In this document: in pieces, positions 25,173-35,217 of the stretch
Numbering within the stretch: the stretch's first letter is position 1
Layout of the letters: each line of letters starts with the position of its first letter
Source of the DNA: Colias croceus
Lineage: Eukaryota > Arthropoda > Insecta > Lepidoptera > Pieridae
Direction of reading: 5' to 3'
NCBI RefSeq assembly: GCF_905220415.1
Contig: NC_059564.1
Span: forward strand, 5,798,501-5,862,500
Length of the DNA stretch: 64,000 nt
The notes under the pieces: generated by a model
What the model was told of the DNA's origin: nothing
Database searches by the model: none
The model's input: only the letters and a program-made list of their open reading frames with translations
Position numbers and translations under genes: made by a program

Positions 25173-28100
25173 CAGTGTCTGCCCCCCGATGTCAGTGACG
25201 TCATCAGTGTCGGGCGGTGCGGGCGCGGAGGGCGTGGCCAACGACATCATCGACCTGGACCGCTACATGCGCGCTGCTGTACGGCCTTCTGTCGGACGCA
25301 GGTTTTAGTTAAAATAATTAAAAGGTAGAGATTAGAATAGTCATTAGTCCTTGTGCCAGTAACACTAGCTACCTAGACACTTACTAGGCGGTCATAGTTA
25401 GACTCATAGTAAATTAACAGTAGATAGTAGAGCCAGCGCCATCTATTTTTGGGATGGCTATAGTAAGCATCAAAAATATCTTCTATCTAGGAATGACGTG
25501 CAAGAAAAATAAACAAACACACTCGCAATTAAATGTATAATTTTTGTATCTAATTTTGTATTCCTTATATTATAATTTGGTGAAACACCTCATTCCCATG
25601 GATTTTCGGACCTTACGAAGCTACGAATAACATTAGTAGCTCTAATAATTGAGCTAAATGAAATACGGCATATTTCATTAAACATGTCAGTGACAACAGA
25701 GGCGAGCGGCTGGTGGTGGACGCTGGGAGGGGTGCGGGGAGTGCGGCGGGCAGCAGCAGCGGCTCGGACGCACCGCTCCGCCCGCGCACGCACAAGCGAT
25801 ACTCGCACGACAGCGGCGTGTCCGACGGCAGCTATGTGCGCCGCAAGCAACGGCTTAGTAGGTGTGTATGTTTGTATACCATAGGTGTAAAAAGCGGGAT
25901 AGTAATATTGTACAATGGAATTATACATGGAGTGTAAGTAAATATTATCCAGTGTCCCAGTAATGAGATATCTTTATATAAACACACGTTTGTGCTATTA
26001 GATGTACTTTAGTTGATAATATAGCGTCAGAAATGCACATTTTAGATTCGATTGAAAGCCTACTAAGACTGCATTGCTATAAGTTTTGTGGTTTATATTG
26101 TTTCATAAACATTTATAACATGATAAAGGCTTATTTTCTTCTTATTTAAGAACTACTGCTATTCGCTTTTTTAACCCTTTACTAAAGACGTCCCGAGCTA
26201 CGGCCTCGTGAATCAAGCCGCCTCTCATCATCATCCATACGCGAGTTCAAAGCGGTCTGCGAGCGCGCGCTCCGTGAGCAACAGGAACAGATCTCGCGCG
26301 TGGCGCAGCTGTGTGAGCGGCTCGCTCAGCCGGAGCGACTCGCTCAGTCGGAGCGGGAGCGCTCTGAGCGAACGGAACAGACTGAGCGGGGACGAGAAAG
26401 GCCTACTGAGCGCGAGCGAGCAAAGCGTCCGGGTAATAGTTTTGAAAATATAAAAATAATCCGACCCTTTGACTAGGTATTTTCAAGTGAAAATCATTAC
26501 ACCGTCTTTAATAAACTGTACAAGTTAACATACAAACTTCTAGAAGAATTTAAACTTTAGCATGATTTGTAACTTTGGTTGTTGTTATTAGTGGACCATC
26601 AAATAAAAATAATTATGCCACTGTATGACAACTTTCGAGCGTTTTCATTGCAGCCATAAGACGAATTACGCGATGTAGAGCTTTTACTGTAACTGTTTGT
26701 GAGCAATGTTTTCTCTCAATGAGTGTTTACGGTCTACAAGCATGAATAAACACACCATTCACTAATAATTGTTCCGGCTTCTAATTCATTTTGTTAGGAA
26801 TTGTGCTTTTCTTTAAAATTCTAATCCGTAACATATTATGATATGTTTATTCAACTTTTATGGTGTTAGTTCGCAGCGGGCGATCCCGGGTGCGAAGCGA
26901 GTCGAGCGAAGTGTCCAGCACCAGTCAGAGCTCACACGACCATAGGAGGAAGGAGAAGTTTAGTGTAGGATATTTTTCAAATGAAATGTAGCGCCACGTT
27001 CCTTAATTATTTTTAAAAACAATGATAATAAGACAAAAATGGGTTCCTAACTTCCATAAAGCTGTAGTTAGGCCTTTTAAAATAATTTACTAAGCTAAAG
27101 TATGTTTGTCATTATAATAATTGGTAAATAATATCCATTATTTAATTTAATCTGTAATTATTTTAATCGTCTAAAAGCTCAATCTTTCAGTCAGACTCGT
27201 GCAGAACATACAAGATCATAATGACAAAGCTGGATGAACTGGGTCGCGCATTCGCAGCGCGCCGGCAGGTAAGTACGACGAATAATTAATTATTTTTAAA
27301 ATTTGAACAACGTTTTGTATGATTTAATTTCACATAAGTACTTAGGTCAAAGATGATTTATTCATGATGCATGACATACAATTATTTTGGCTACTTATGA
27401 TCTTTAAAAGATAACCTTCATACAATGAAACATTTACTTTGATTTTACTGGTATTTCGATAACTGTTGTATTAGTTGTCCCCTGCAAACCCCCTCGCTCG
27501 CCGCCCGCCCTCATCCGCGTCCGTGTCGGTGTGCGACAAATTCGTCGCAACTGACCCCGACGCAAGAGTCGCAAGGAGTTTATCCCCAACGATACAAGTA
27601 AGTTGTTTGTGGGAAAACAATGTATAATTACTATAATTAAGCCTTGTACTAGTTACGTAGTACGTACTACATAGGTACTACATTCCTCAATAATAGGTAT
27701 TATGCCAAAGATGAGCCCTGTTTATTCGTTTTTAAATCTGTTATTTTCTTTAATTCAGATTATACATCTATAATATTTTGTTAGTAAAGTCTATAATTGT
27801 GCTGTTATGCGCAAACCACCCAAGAGCAGTGTATTTCCATTTTCTTAACGAGCTCACTTTCCCATACTGGAAAATATACTACTATAAGACTGGTTTCCGT
27901 TCAGATTTTAAAATAATGTACCAAATTTGATATTTTGTCTGTCAGACGGTGTACACGAGTGCGGTGTCGGAGCGGCGGCGGCTGCAGACCGCGCGCGGCG
28001 CCGCACTTGACATCGCGCCTCACAATCGGAATAATGTCGTTATACACAGGTTTGTATATACAGCTATAAATATTAATGAAAGACATTAAAACTATTTATC

Positions 28101-28854
28101 TATGTTGTGGCAATAAAATCTACTACAATACGACATTGATTTTCAGCTCTATTTGGCTATAATTTAATACTAAAAGTACAACTGGTAGACATTTTTTATT
28201 GTTGTTTTAAGCCGGTAATTTTGAATCGGATTTTTTTTTGATTAAAGAAGTATAACTTTAATGATAATGTGATTATTTCTAGAGTAGTGAAAAGCGACTG
28301 TACGTCAGTGTGCTCGGCCACAGACCTAAACCATTGCGGGTTTGACCTGGACGACCCTGTGCATGTTAGTTTGAACAATTTTTTTTTAATGAAAAATAAA
28401 TTAAAGAAGCACTCAACATTTCATTTATACACGCAATGTATAAATGAAATGTTTAGTTCTAGCCTTCAATTACTGTTATAAATGAGAATTTTTTAGGTTG
28501 AAGAAGCGAGTTCGCACACCGCCTAGTGAACGGTTTTGAAGGACACAGTACCTCAAAAAATACACTATACAGCTATATATATAATAATAACTGCAGTATT
28601 TAGAGGTAGTGTTGTAGGTAGGTAGGTAGGTAGTGCTACCTCTACCTCTAAATACTGCAGTTATTCCATACACATTATTGCAGCTATACGCTCAAGCGAA
28701 GCGTCTCAACCCGCTGTCAGGACGCGTCCCGTTCGGTCGCCCGAGCGGCCCGGCCCCGCCCGCGCCCCGCGCCCGCTCGCTGTGTGCGCTCTGCCGCGGC
28801 TACTGGCGCGCGCTCTGTCAGCGTCTGCCCGCTTACATCAGTAGGGACTCGTAG
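25173..28854 (+). CDS. Unidentified nine-exon gene, Ser/Arg/Glu-rich protein with coiled-coil segment
   Basis: Exons: 25173-25301, 25691-25861, 26188-26432, 26870-26964, 27191-27268, 27475-27597, 27946-28049, 28283-28364, 28684-28854 (TAG). All eight junctions have GT/AG ends and matched phase, and GC content rises sharply over the exons. An in-frame ATG at 25189 would give 393 aa, but upstream exons are possible because the frame is open to a tandem acceptor at 25171/25174. Recognisable stretches: DIIDLDRYMRAAVRPSVGR, a Gly/Ser-rich part, RYSHDSGVSDGSY, a likely coiled coil (IREFKAVCERALREQQEQIS) followed by an E/R/S low-complexity run, then YKIIMTKLDELGRAF, SVSVCDKFVATDPDAR, and a C-terminus with LCALCRGYWRALCQRLP. 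There is no signal peptide or obvious catalytic motif. A scaffold or cytoskeletal role is only a guess. I cannot assign a family. Confidence 0.75.
28423..28456. repeat. Short hairpin in intron
   Basis: 'catttcatttataca' and 'tgtataaatgaaatg' pair around a 4-nt loop (cgca), downstream of the exon ending at 28364 in the unidentified gene. Confidence 0.6.
28586..28665. repeat. 24-bp-arm inverted repeat with (GGTA)n loop
   Basis: The left arm 28586-28609 (aataactgcagtatttagag plus gtag) and the exact right arm 28642-28665 enclose a (ggta)n microsatellite. It ends 18 bp before the last exon of the unidentified gene. Confidence 0.75.
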
Positions 28855-29042
28855 TTGTGATAATATTAAATTGTTTATTTGTGAAACGGGTTTTTATTTT
28901 GTTCAACCATGTAATTCTAATTTAAGTCTCAAATGTATTATACCATCTATGTACGGCCATACTCTAAGCATTTTCTTAATTAGTTTTTGAATTTAAATTT
29001 TTGGTGAGGCAAAGCACAGAATCACGATAAAATTTATAAATG

Positions 29043-29200
29043 ACTAGCGGTCCGCCCCGGCTTCGCCCGTGGTACATATTAACGTTTTCTCTACATAAGA
29101 ACCATCCTCGTACTTCAAGGAATATAATAAAAAAAGAATTATCGAAATCGGTTCAGCCGTTCTCGAGTTATGGAATTACAACGAAAAGTGGCATTGATTT
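29043..29200 (+). repeat. Family C repeat copy
   Basis: This is the longest family C copy: 'ctagcggtccgccccggctt', 'aagaaccatcctcgtacttc' and 'cgaaatcggttcagccgttc'. Confidence 0.6.
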
Positions 29201-29389
29201 TTATTTATAAATGATGAAAACCAAATTTCCCTACGTCGAAGTCATCAATTAAATTATTTTGACGGTCCAGTCCGATATAGTTCTGTGGTCCAGTCTCTTG
29301 AGGTTTTTATACAGAATGGAGCAGGGTTCGTTTTTTTATATAGATAAACCAATGGGAAAGAGTGATGATAGAGCATATAAAATTACTAT

Positions 29390-30600
29390 AATAATTTATT
29401 TATTTATTTATTAAGCCAAACCAACAGTAAATACATACAAATCTTGCAAGCTTAAATCTAGAAATACATAAATGTTAAGGATGTATCAACCAATTATAGG
29501 TAAGGACAAATTAATTTTTATATCTTAAACTTACTTAAATAGTACCAACTAAATCAACACAACGCTTACGTTTAATTTTGTTATGACTAACGTAATTATT
29601 TTGAAAGTAAGTAATTAATAGACATCGGATTATATGCACTAACAAAATGCCAAAATATGCATGCAAATATGCACTAAAAAAGGCCGAAATATGCACTAAA
29701 AACGACTGATATGCCTAAAATATGCACAATACAAAATAAAAAAACCTTTATTATTTTTATATATTTTAATCAAAGATTGTATAAAACACAGGTATAAAAT
29801 CTGAAATTTTCTTGAAATTAAGTACTTATAGTTTTTGTGCCAAAACACAATTAAGCATTTTTACCAAATTTTCTAGCGCAAATTTGTGACGTTTGTCACC
29901 CGCGAGCCCAGAGTTGCCACCTTAGACCTTTCCGGGCTAAATCTAGCCCTTTTTTGGAATTCAACCCGTGTTTTAAGTTTTTAGCCCCAAAAGAGTAATC
30001 TAGCCCTATTTTGAATGGCTCAAAATTAACTTAAAATGGAGCCCATTTTGTAATTTTTTGCCATTTTACCATGCCAAAATAGGGTTTGTTTACTCGCTGA
30101 TTGTTCTGATTGGCTAATAAAGGTTAGTCGACCAATCAAAACTCCCGCTACTTAACGAAATATGCACGATTGGGGAAAAAGGCTAAAATATGCACTAACG
30201 CCGTAATTAGAGAGTTTTATGCATTTGCATATGCAAATATGCAAATGCATATAATCCGATGTCTAGTAATTAACAATATTTATAGAAAAAACTGAATACG
30301 AATCAAAGTAAATATTGACCAAATTAGGCTGAGATGCGCACAAAACATTAAACTCACTGCACATTCTAATAATTGGCGAATTTTTACCAACATTGTTCCG
30401 ATAAAACGGCAGGTCGAAAGCTCTAGATATGGGAAGACGGGGTATTTTACTAGGCACTGTAAACCTAATTTGCTCAAAGATTTGTGGACATACAATAATA
30501 CCTCTTATTATTTTGTATAAAAACAAGATATCCCTTTGTAGCCTACGATTACGAAGAGATATCATATTAAAGAACGCTAAACGGGTGTCATAAGGGTAAG
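29390..30600 (-). mobile_element. LINE fragment (jockey/CR1-like), split by a MITE
   Basis: The minus-strand frame 30274-30565 reads SLRNRRLQRDILFLYKIIRG, then VPSKIPRLPISRAFDLPFYR and NNVGKNSPIIRMCSEFN. This matches the C-terminal region downstream of the reverse transcriptase in jockey/CR1-type elements. The 3' UTR continues left to about 29390 and ends in (aaat)n. A 647-bp MITE interrupts it at 29619-30265. No RT catalytic core is present, so the copy is dead. Confidence 0.7.
29619..30265. mobile_element. 647-bp hAT-like MITE with 8-bp target duplication
   Basis: Terminal inverted repeats TAGACATCGGATTATATGCA/..TGCATATAATCCGATGTCTA are flanked by identical GTAATTAA at 29611-29618 and 30266-30273. 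Eight-base duplications are typical of hAT elements. The interior is rich in 'atatgca' motifs and has no transposase frame. Confidence 0.8.
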
Positions 30601-31048
30601 GGTAATAATAATGAATTTATTTGGAAACAAAAGTACCTACCTACACATACAGTCGGCTTAAAAATAAAAATATTAAGTAGGTAGCTATACCTACCTTTTG
30701 CATACCAGCTATTCTATGTACCTACATGTTACCTAGTCACCTACACTTTCAAATATGAGAAACACTAGGTACGTCCTCTGCCCGCCCAAAGCCCTCATAT
30801 ACCAGAAAAGCAGGGAGGTTAATGGTAACCTATTATGTTCGAAAGAGTTCCATTATGAGATCTGACACAAAGTTGAAATGCTGGCGACAATTAAGAACAA
30901 TAATATGTCGAGCTTCTGACGTGACAGAAGAACAAAAGAAAATTCCATCATGTTGCAAAATTTACTGTAAATACCTAACAATAAATATGAAATAACAATA
31001 TGCAGGCAGAGGACTATACACAAATAATTAACTCCTGAATACCTAAAT

Positions 31049-31488
31049 ATGAAGAAAGAACACTTTGGGATATTTTGCTTATTGTATTTTCTATTTCAGG
31101 TTTGTTCTTTGCTTTATTCATTGGTCATTAATTTAAGTGGACGTTACCTACGTATTTACTTAACTGTACCGTATGCAATAGAAATCTATAGAATTCACAA
31201 TTTTTAATCAGTGAGTGAAATGTATAAAAGCTTTACAAGTAGGAATAGTTCTGTTTTCTTTTCTTTCGTTTCACATACTGCTAAATAAAATAATAATACC
31301 AATCGGAACTGACATGTCCAACATAAACACCAACACAGGATATATTAAAATCATAAATGATTAAACTAGCTGATGACCTATTTTTAAACTTGTGAATTAT
31401 TTAGGTGGTAGGCACGCTCGCTTGCAAGCGCAAGCCGTCGTGTCGCCCGCCGCGCTGCCCCGGCGGCTGCAAGCCCAAGTACTGGTGA
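31049..31488 (+). CDS. Small secreted Cys-rich peptide 1 (44 aa), upstream cistron
   Basis: Exon 31049-31099 encodes MKKEHFGIFCLLYFLFQ and ends CAG|GTTTGT. Exon 31405-31488 follows an AG acceptor in phase 0, encodes VVGTLA and then the Cys module, and ends TGA. The hydrophobic leader is a likely signal peptide with cleavage after TLA. The predicted mature part is 21 aa, begins CKRKPSCRPPRCPGGC and ends KPKYW; it is basic with four cysteines (two possible disulfides). The same exon continues 50 nt past the stop to the ATG of a related second peptide, so one mRNA could carry both. A TATAAAAG (31223-31230) lies in the intron and might drive a shorter transcript. Function is unknown: a hormone, antimicrobial or other secreted role are all open. 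The call rests on splice phase, leader hydrophobicity and the paralogous neighbour. Confidence 0.6.
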
Positions 31489-31538
31489 ACAAGCTCTGAA
31501 ATTTATACTCGATTCTACGTTGACGATATCGAACAAAT

Positions 31539-32278
31539 ATGGTAAGTTGAAGAACATCGATGATTTTAATGATAATAAAAAATCGAAGTTTTATTATGTA
31601 GTACATTATGTCATAATGTTTTGGAAAGTTTTGTATTAGGATTGGCATGAAGTCTTACAGTACGTGTAACATGCTCTTTACTGGAGATGATATTATTTTG
31701 TGTACTGCCAACGAGCACGCGAATACAGTAATTTATTAGCACATTAGCTGTAACCCGCGCTGTGGCCCGCGTGGTTTAAACTGTACCTAAATTAGTACTT
31801 ATAGCGCCCTCTATCGGAATTTACAAAAATCGACTTCTGCGACGTAGAAAGATAAACAGACACACTTTTGTATTTATTTTATTGGTAGGATAAGACGTAT
31901 GCGCAGCATACACATAGTGAATTCCTATGGACAGAATGATTATAATTTTATCAATCGACTTCAAAAAAAGGAGGTTGCAAGACGACTGTATTTTTTTTTT
32001 CCTTTTTTGTTATCTCCAAAATAATTGTACGATGCGTGAACCGATTTTGATGATTTTTTTTTGGCTTTCGTATTTATCCTATTCCAACCATTTGAAGGCG
32101 GTTTAATATTTGTAGTAATTATTGATTCGAGTTGTTTATTCTACAGTTGGTGGCAGGCAACCTGTGCTGGTGGATCGCCTGGTGTATCCTCAGCTTTTTA
32201 ACTCTGACGCAAGCGTGTAAGAAGCGAACCATTTGCCGCCCGCCGCCGGACGGCCGGCCCGGCTGTGGCGGGAGATGA
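31539..32278 (+). CDS. Small secreted Cys-rich peptide 2 (44 aa), downstream cistron
   Basis: The ATG (31539-31541) is the last codon of the exon that carries peptide 1's stop and directly abuts donor GTAAGT. Acceptor ctacag at 32141-32146 opens the exon 32147-32278 in phase 0. The leader (LVAGNLCWWIAWCILSFL then TLTQA) is a strong signal peptide. The mature part is 20 aa, starts CKKRTICRPPPDGRPGC and ends GGR-TGA. It shares A-C-K-(R/K)-(K/R)-x-x-C-R-P-P with peptide 1, and both precursors are 44 aa, so they look like duplicates. Peptide 2 has three cysteines instead of four, so one may pair between chains or stay free. Skipping the middle exon would also fuse peptide 1's leader exon to this exon in frame. 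A poly(A) signal follows at 32320. Confidence 0.6.
31740..32075 (+). repeat. Repeat debris in the peptide 2 intron
   Basis: The segments 'tgtaacccgcgctgtggccc' and 'cgacttcaaaaaaaggaggt' followed by 'gaaccgattttgatga' are lepidopteran repeat signatures. No coding content. Confidence 0.45.
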
Positions 32279-32319
32279 TATTAAGCCACAGATTATACAC
32301 GATCAGTGTTGCTACATAA

Positions 32320-32325
32320 AATAAA
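32320..32325 (+). terminator. Poly(A) signal AATAAA of the peptide locus
   Basis: AATAAA lies 42 nt after the peptide 2 stop. A second one follows about 25 nt later. The convergent RpS21 gene ends about 430 bp downstream. Confidence 0.55.
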
Positions 32326-32752
32326 TCATTTTCTTCCAGTTTCTTGTGAATAAATTACCATATTTAGTTCTGATTATTCAGGAAAAAATTATTGTTACTT
32401 AGCTCTTGGATACTCAAAATAAATCATGTTACTCTACCCCTTGTTCTGTTATTGAAGTTATCTACTTTATGTCTTTATTACTCAGTATGAATAAGATCAG
32501 CCTCAGTTCTAAGTGTCAATAATTCTCTCAATAAAAACTTTTAACAACATAAAGGCATTGTTATATCAAAACTATGAATCTTCAAAAAAGTACTTAAGAT
32601 TCAAAAATTTGCAAGAAATATAATAATGTTTTTGAAATATTAACAAAGTGTAAAATTACTTGATGTAATTATATATATATAAATTATATGTCGAATGTGG
32701 ACCACTTCAGAAATATACAAAGAAATAAAAGAATGTAATTTTTTTAACTTTT

Positions 32753-32758
32753 TTTATT
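32753..32758 (-). terminator. Poly(A) signal AATAAA of RpS21
   Basis: The minus-strand AATAAA lies about 30 nt after the RpS21 stop codon, which fits the very short 3' UTRs of ribosomal protein genes. Confidence 0.65.
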
Positions 32759-32789
32759 TTTCCTTAAATAATACCCTTATGACAGTACA

Positions 32790-35085
32790 TCAGTAGTTCC
32801 TGAAACAAAGAGAAAGTCATTTAGTAAAATAATACCTAGACAAAAAAAAAATGGATTTTTTTCAGTTTAATTTTTGCAAAATAAATTGCAACTATCTCAA
32901 ATAAACAGCACAAGAAAATATAAAAAAAATATATCGCCGTTCATTCCTATTTATTTTTAGAACACCACAATTTTCTTTCAGTTAAGTACTTGTTTATAAT
33001 ACCTATGTCCATCATATAATAAATAGGTTCTAGTTTTTGCAGCTGTATTTTCATTTTTTTGTATTTAATCTTTAAAAATTAAATGCATAAGTGCTGATTT
33101 ACACAGGGTCAGTAGACAAGTCGGACTTTAACTGTTTACATAGACTTCAAGCCTCTGTACTGACTTCAAATCTGCTTACACAGGGTTTTTTTTTTCGGGT
33201 CAGCACTGATTTGCCTCGAATTTGTAGTCAGTTACTGACCCTGTGTAAATCAGCACTAATATCAATTAAGTATAGATCTTTAAAATGGTTACAACCAATA
33301 TTCTGTAAAATTGTTAAAGACGTTGCGGCAGTGCCTATTTCTTAAACCTTTTATAACAAAACCAAATATTGGTTACTAACTGCTTGCTGCTAACTACCAA
33401 GGTAATAAAAACAAAGAGTATGTGGTACAGATTTAGGTTTTGTAATGTTAAAAATACTAATAAAAGTCCATTCAGTAATTTTTACTGTGAGTTGGTTTTG
33501 TTTGGTTGAATGCACAAATCTCAGGACCAATCTAAAAAAAATTAATATGTATCCTTGAGTGCTATTGGCTAATTCAATATGTAGCACGGGCATTTTGTTT
33601 GATTATCATAGTACATTTACATCAAACCAGTGAATGCTCATTCTAACCACACTATGTCAATTCTTTAATGTAAACAGGCATTTACACTAAAGGTACAAGT
33701 CCAAGACGGGCCGCAGACCGCAAACTGCAACAGCAATCTGCAAGCGACACCACTTGTTTCTATGAACATCTAAGAAATTGATTCTAAGCTCGGCGACACT
33801 GCCTGCAGACGCGACGCGCAGCGATTCATAGATTTTCATAGAAACAAGTGTTGTCGCTTGCAGTTTGCTGTTGCAGTTTGCGGTCTGCGGCCCGTCTCGG
33901 AATTGTACCTTAAGGCATTTTTTCATTGTTCTTAGTGCATTCGAAAAGATTCTATGCAATTATTCAATTCAATACAAGTTTTCGTTTACACTAAAATATC
34001 ACGAAATAATGCTCTTGCTCTAGCTGTATGTTCTTTTGACGTAAATGCACCGTCAGGGTATCCCCCCTACCCCTTTTTTTAAATAGAAATAATGCAATAT
34101 AATTTTTAAATAGGTAAGTTTGATAAAAATTTACATTTTGTTTTGATAGAAGTATTGACCGATTCCGATTGATCCGATTCTCATATTTATTTAACAATTT
34201 TATGTACCACACTAAGTTAATAATACAAGTATACAATAATCATATATTTTTTACATAATCATACTCACTTGATTAAAATGCCGTCCTTCTTAGTGAGCCG
34301 CACTATACAGTCGTCGGACTCCCCCATCCTACGGATGGCCCCGCAGATGACGTACATCTTGGCGGAGTCGGCTGCGCGGCCCGTCGCCGGGTCCACGTCC
34401 GCGATCACCAGCTGGACGGACGCGTGGTCCTTAGCGTGGATCAGACGGTTGCTGGCTGAGCTGCGGATAACAAAATTAATTGTTAACGCTTGTTTAATGA
34501 ATATTTAATATTCTGCACATCAAACCTAACTTAAAGAGTATTGTATCAAACAAGAAAAATGTCTTAAAGACATAAACAAGAATGAAAGTTAAACATGTAA
34601 ATATGCATATCAAGTTCTTTTGGTAATTGTATATTATACCTAATGTTAGTAAATCACATTTAAAGGGGTTATTTTAAATGTACAATGGCCATAACCTTGT
34701 ACACCAGCTTGATTAAATTCTAAGAATATGTTAAAACTGTTATTCTTACTATTTGAATAAAATAAACAAACAGAAATATCCCAATCATTGGCTATCATTG
34801 TTGCTTAAAACAATGGAAAAAGAAATTATTAGAACACATTTTGAACAAAAGCTTTGTTTTTAAAATATGTTTGTTGGTACAATTACACTTCATATTGCTC
34901 TGTTATTTATGATTAATTCTCTTTACTTTCGATATTTATTTTGAAAAAATAAAATAAATCTTATTATTTTAAATATAATACATCAAAAATATTGATGACT
35001 TCTAATATAACCTAAAAACTGTAACATGCACTTACCACTTCCTGGGGCAGTACAAGTCAACGAATTCTCCGGCGTCGTTCTGCAT
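32790..35085 (-). CDS. RpS21: 40S ribosomal protein S21 (eS21), complete
   Basis: Coding exons on the minus strand: 35085-35036, 34460-34269 and 32799-32790, joined in phase with GT/AG sites, giving 83 aa, the usual family length. The protein starts MQNDAGEFVDLYCPRKC, continues SASNRLIHAKDHASVQLVIA, contains the hallmark CGAIRRMGESDD, and ends VRLTKKDGILIKNY. eS21 is a small-subunit ribosomal protein involved in 40S maturation. The last exon holds only the final two codons and the stop. A further intron splits the 5' UTR (acceptor just above 35094). The intron between 32800 and 34268 hosts nested MITEs. Identification is secure. Confidence 0.97.
33091..33256. mobile_element. 166-bp MITE with TAA duplication
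   Basis: The ends 'gtgctgatttacacagggtc' and 'gaccctgtgtaaatcagcac' are inverted repeats flanked by TAA (33088-33090, 33257-33259). Harbinger-like, in the large RpS21 intron. Confidence 0.8.
33610..34055. mobile_element. TIR MITE split by a nested MITE
   Basis: The outer ends 'gtacatttacatcaaaccag' and 'gacgtaaatgcacc' and the inner text match the intact copy at 24753-24985 in inverse orientation. Removing the 220-bp insert at 33691-33910 restores collinearity with that copy. Confidence 0.65.
33691..33910. mobile_element. 220-bp nested MITE with TAA duplication
   Basis: Inverted repeats of about 75 bp (left 'aggtacaagtccaagacggg', right 'cccgtctcggaattgtacct') are flanked by TAA at 33688-33690 and 33911-33913. 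The arms contain ccgcagaccgcaaactgcaa. Insertion postdates the host MITE. Confidence 0.8.
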
Positions 35086-35093
35086 TTTGTGTA

Positions 35094-35217
35094 TCTGAAA
35101 TATCAAATTTCCGATAATTTTAACCACAATCACATTAACAATATGGATTTATATGAATTTATCCAGAAATTTACCGAAACAAGCACGCGAGACACTCAAA
35201 CGTCAAGAGCGAAAAGA
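35094..35217 (-). promoter_or_regulatory. RpS21 5' non-coding exon and TOP-like start site
   Basis: On the minus strand a pyrimidine start 'ttcttttcgctcttgacg' (start near 35216-35217) opens a 42-nt exon ending TTTCG|GTAAAT at 35175. Its intron ends at tttcag before 35094, nine bases above the ATG. A C/T tract at the cap site with a 5' UTR intron is typical of translationally controlled ribosomal protein genes. Confidence 0.65.

Larger units (their letters stand above)
28855..31048. other. Spacer between the unidentified gene and the peptide locus
   Basis: It holds the 3' UTR of the upstream gene (ATTAAA near 28866), a family C repeat, and a LINE fragment split by a hAT-like MITE. No exon was recognised until the short signal-peptide exon at 31049. 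Confidence 0.5.

Noticed and set aside
31411..31541. Alternative frame (ARSLASASRRVARRAAP...) through the peptide 1 exon
   Set aside because: It is open and could splice at the same donor, but needs an acceptor at a poorer site and gives a low-complexity Ala/Arg product. The Cys frame is supported by the leader exon and by the paralogous second peptide.
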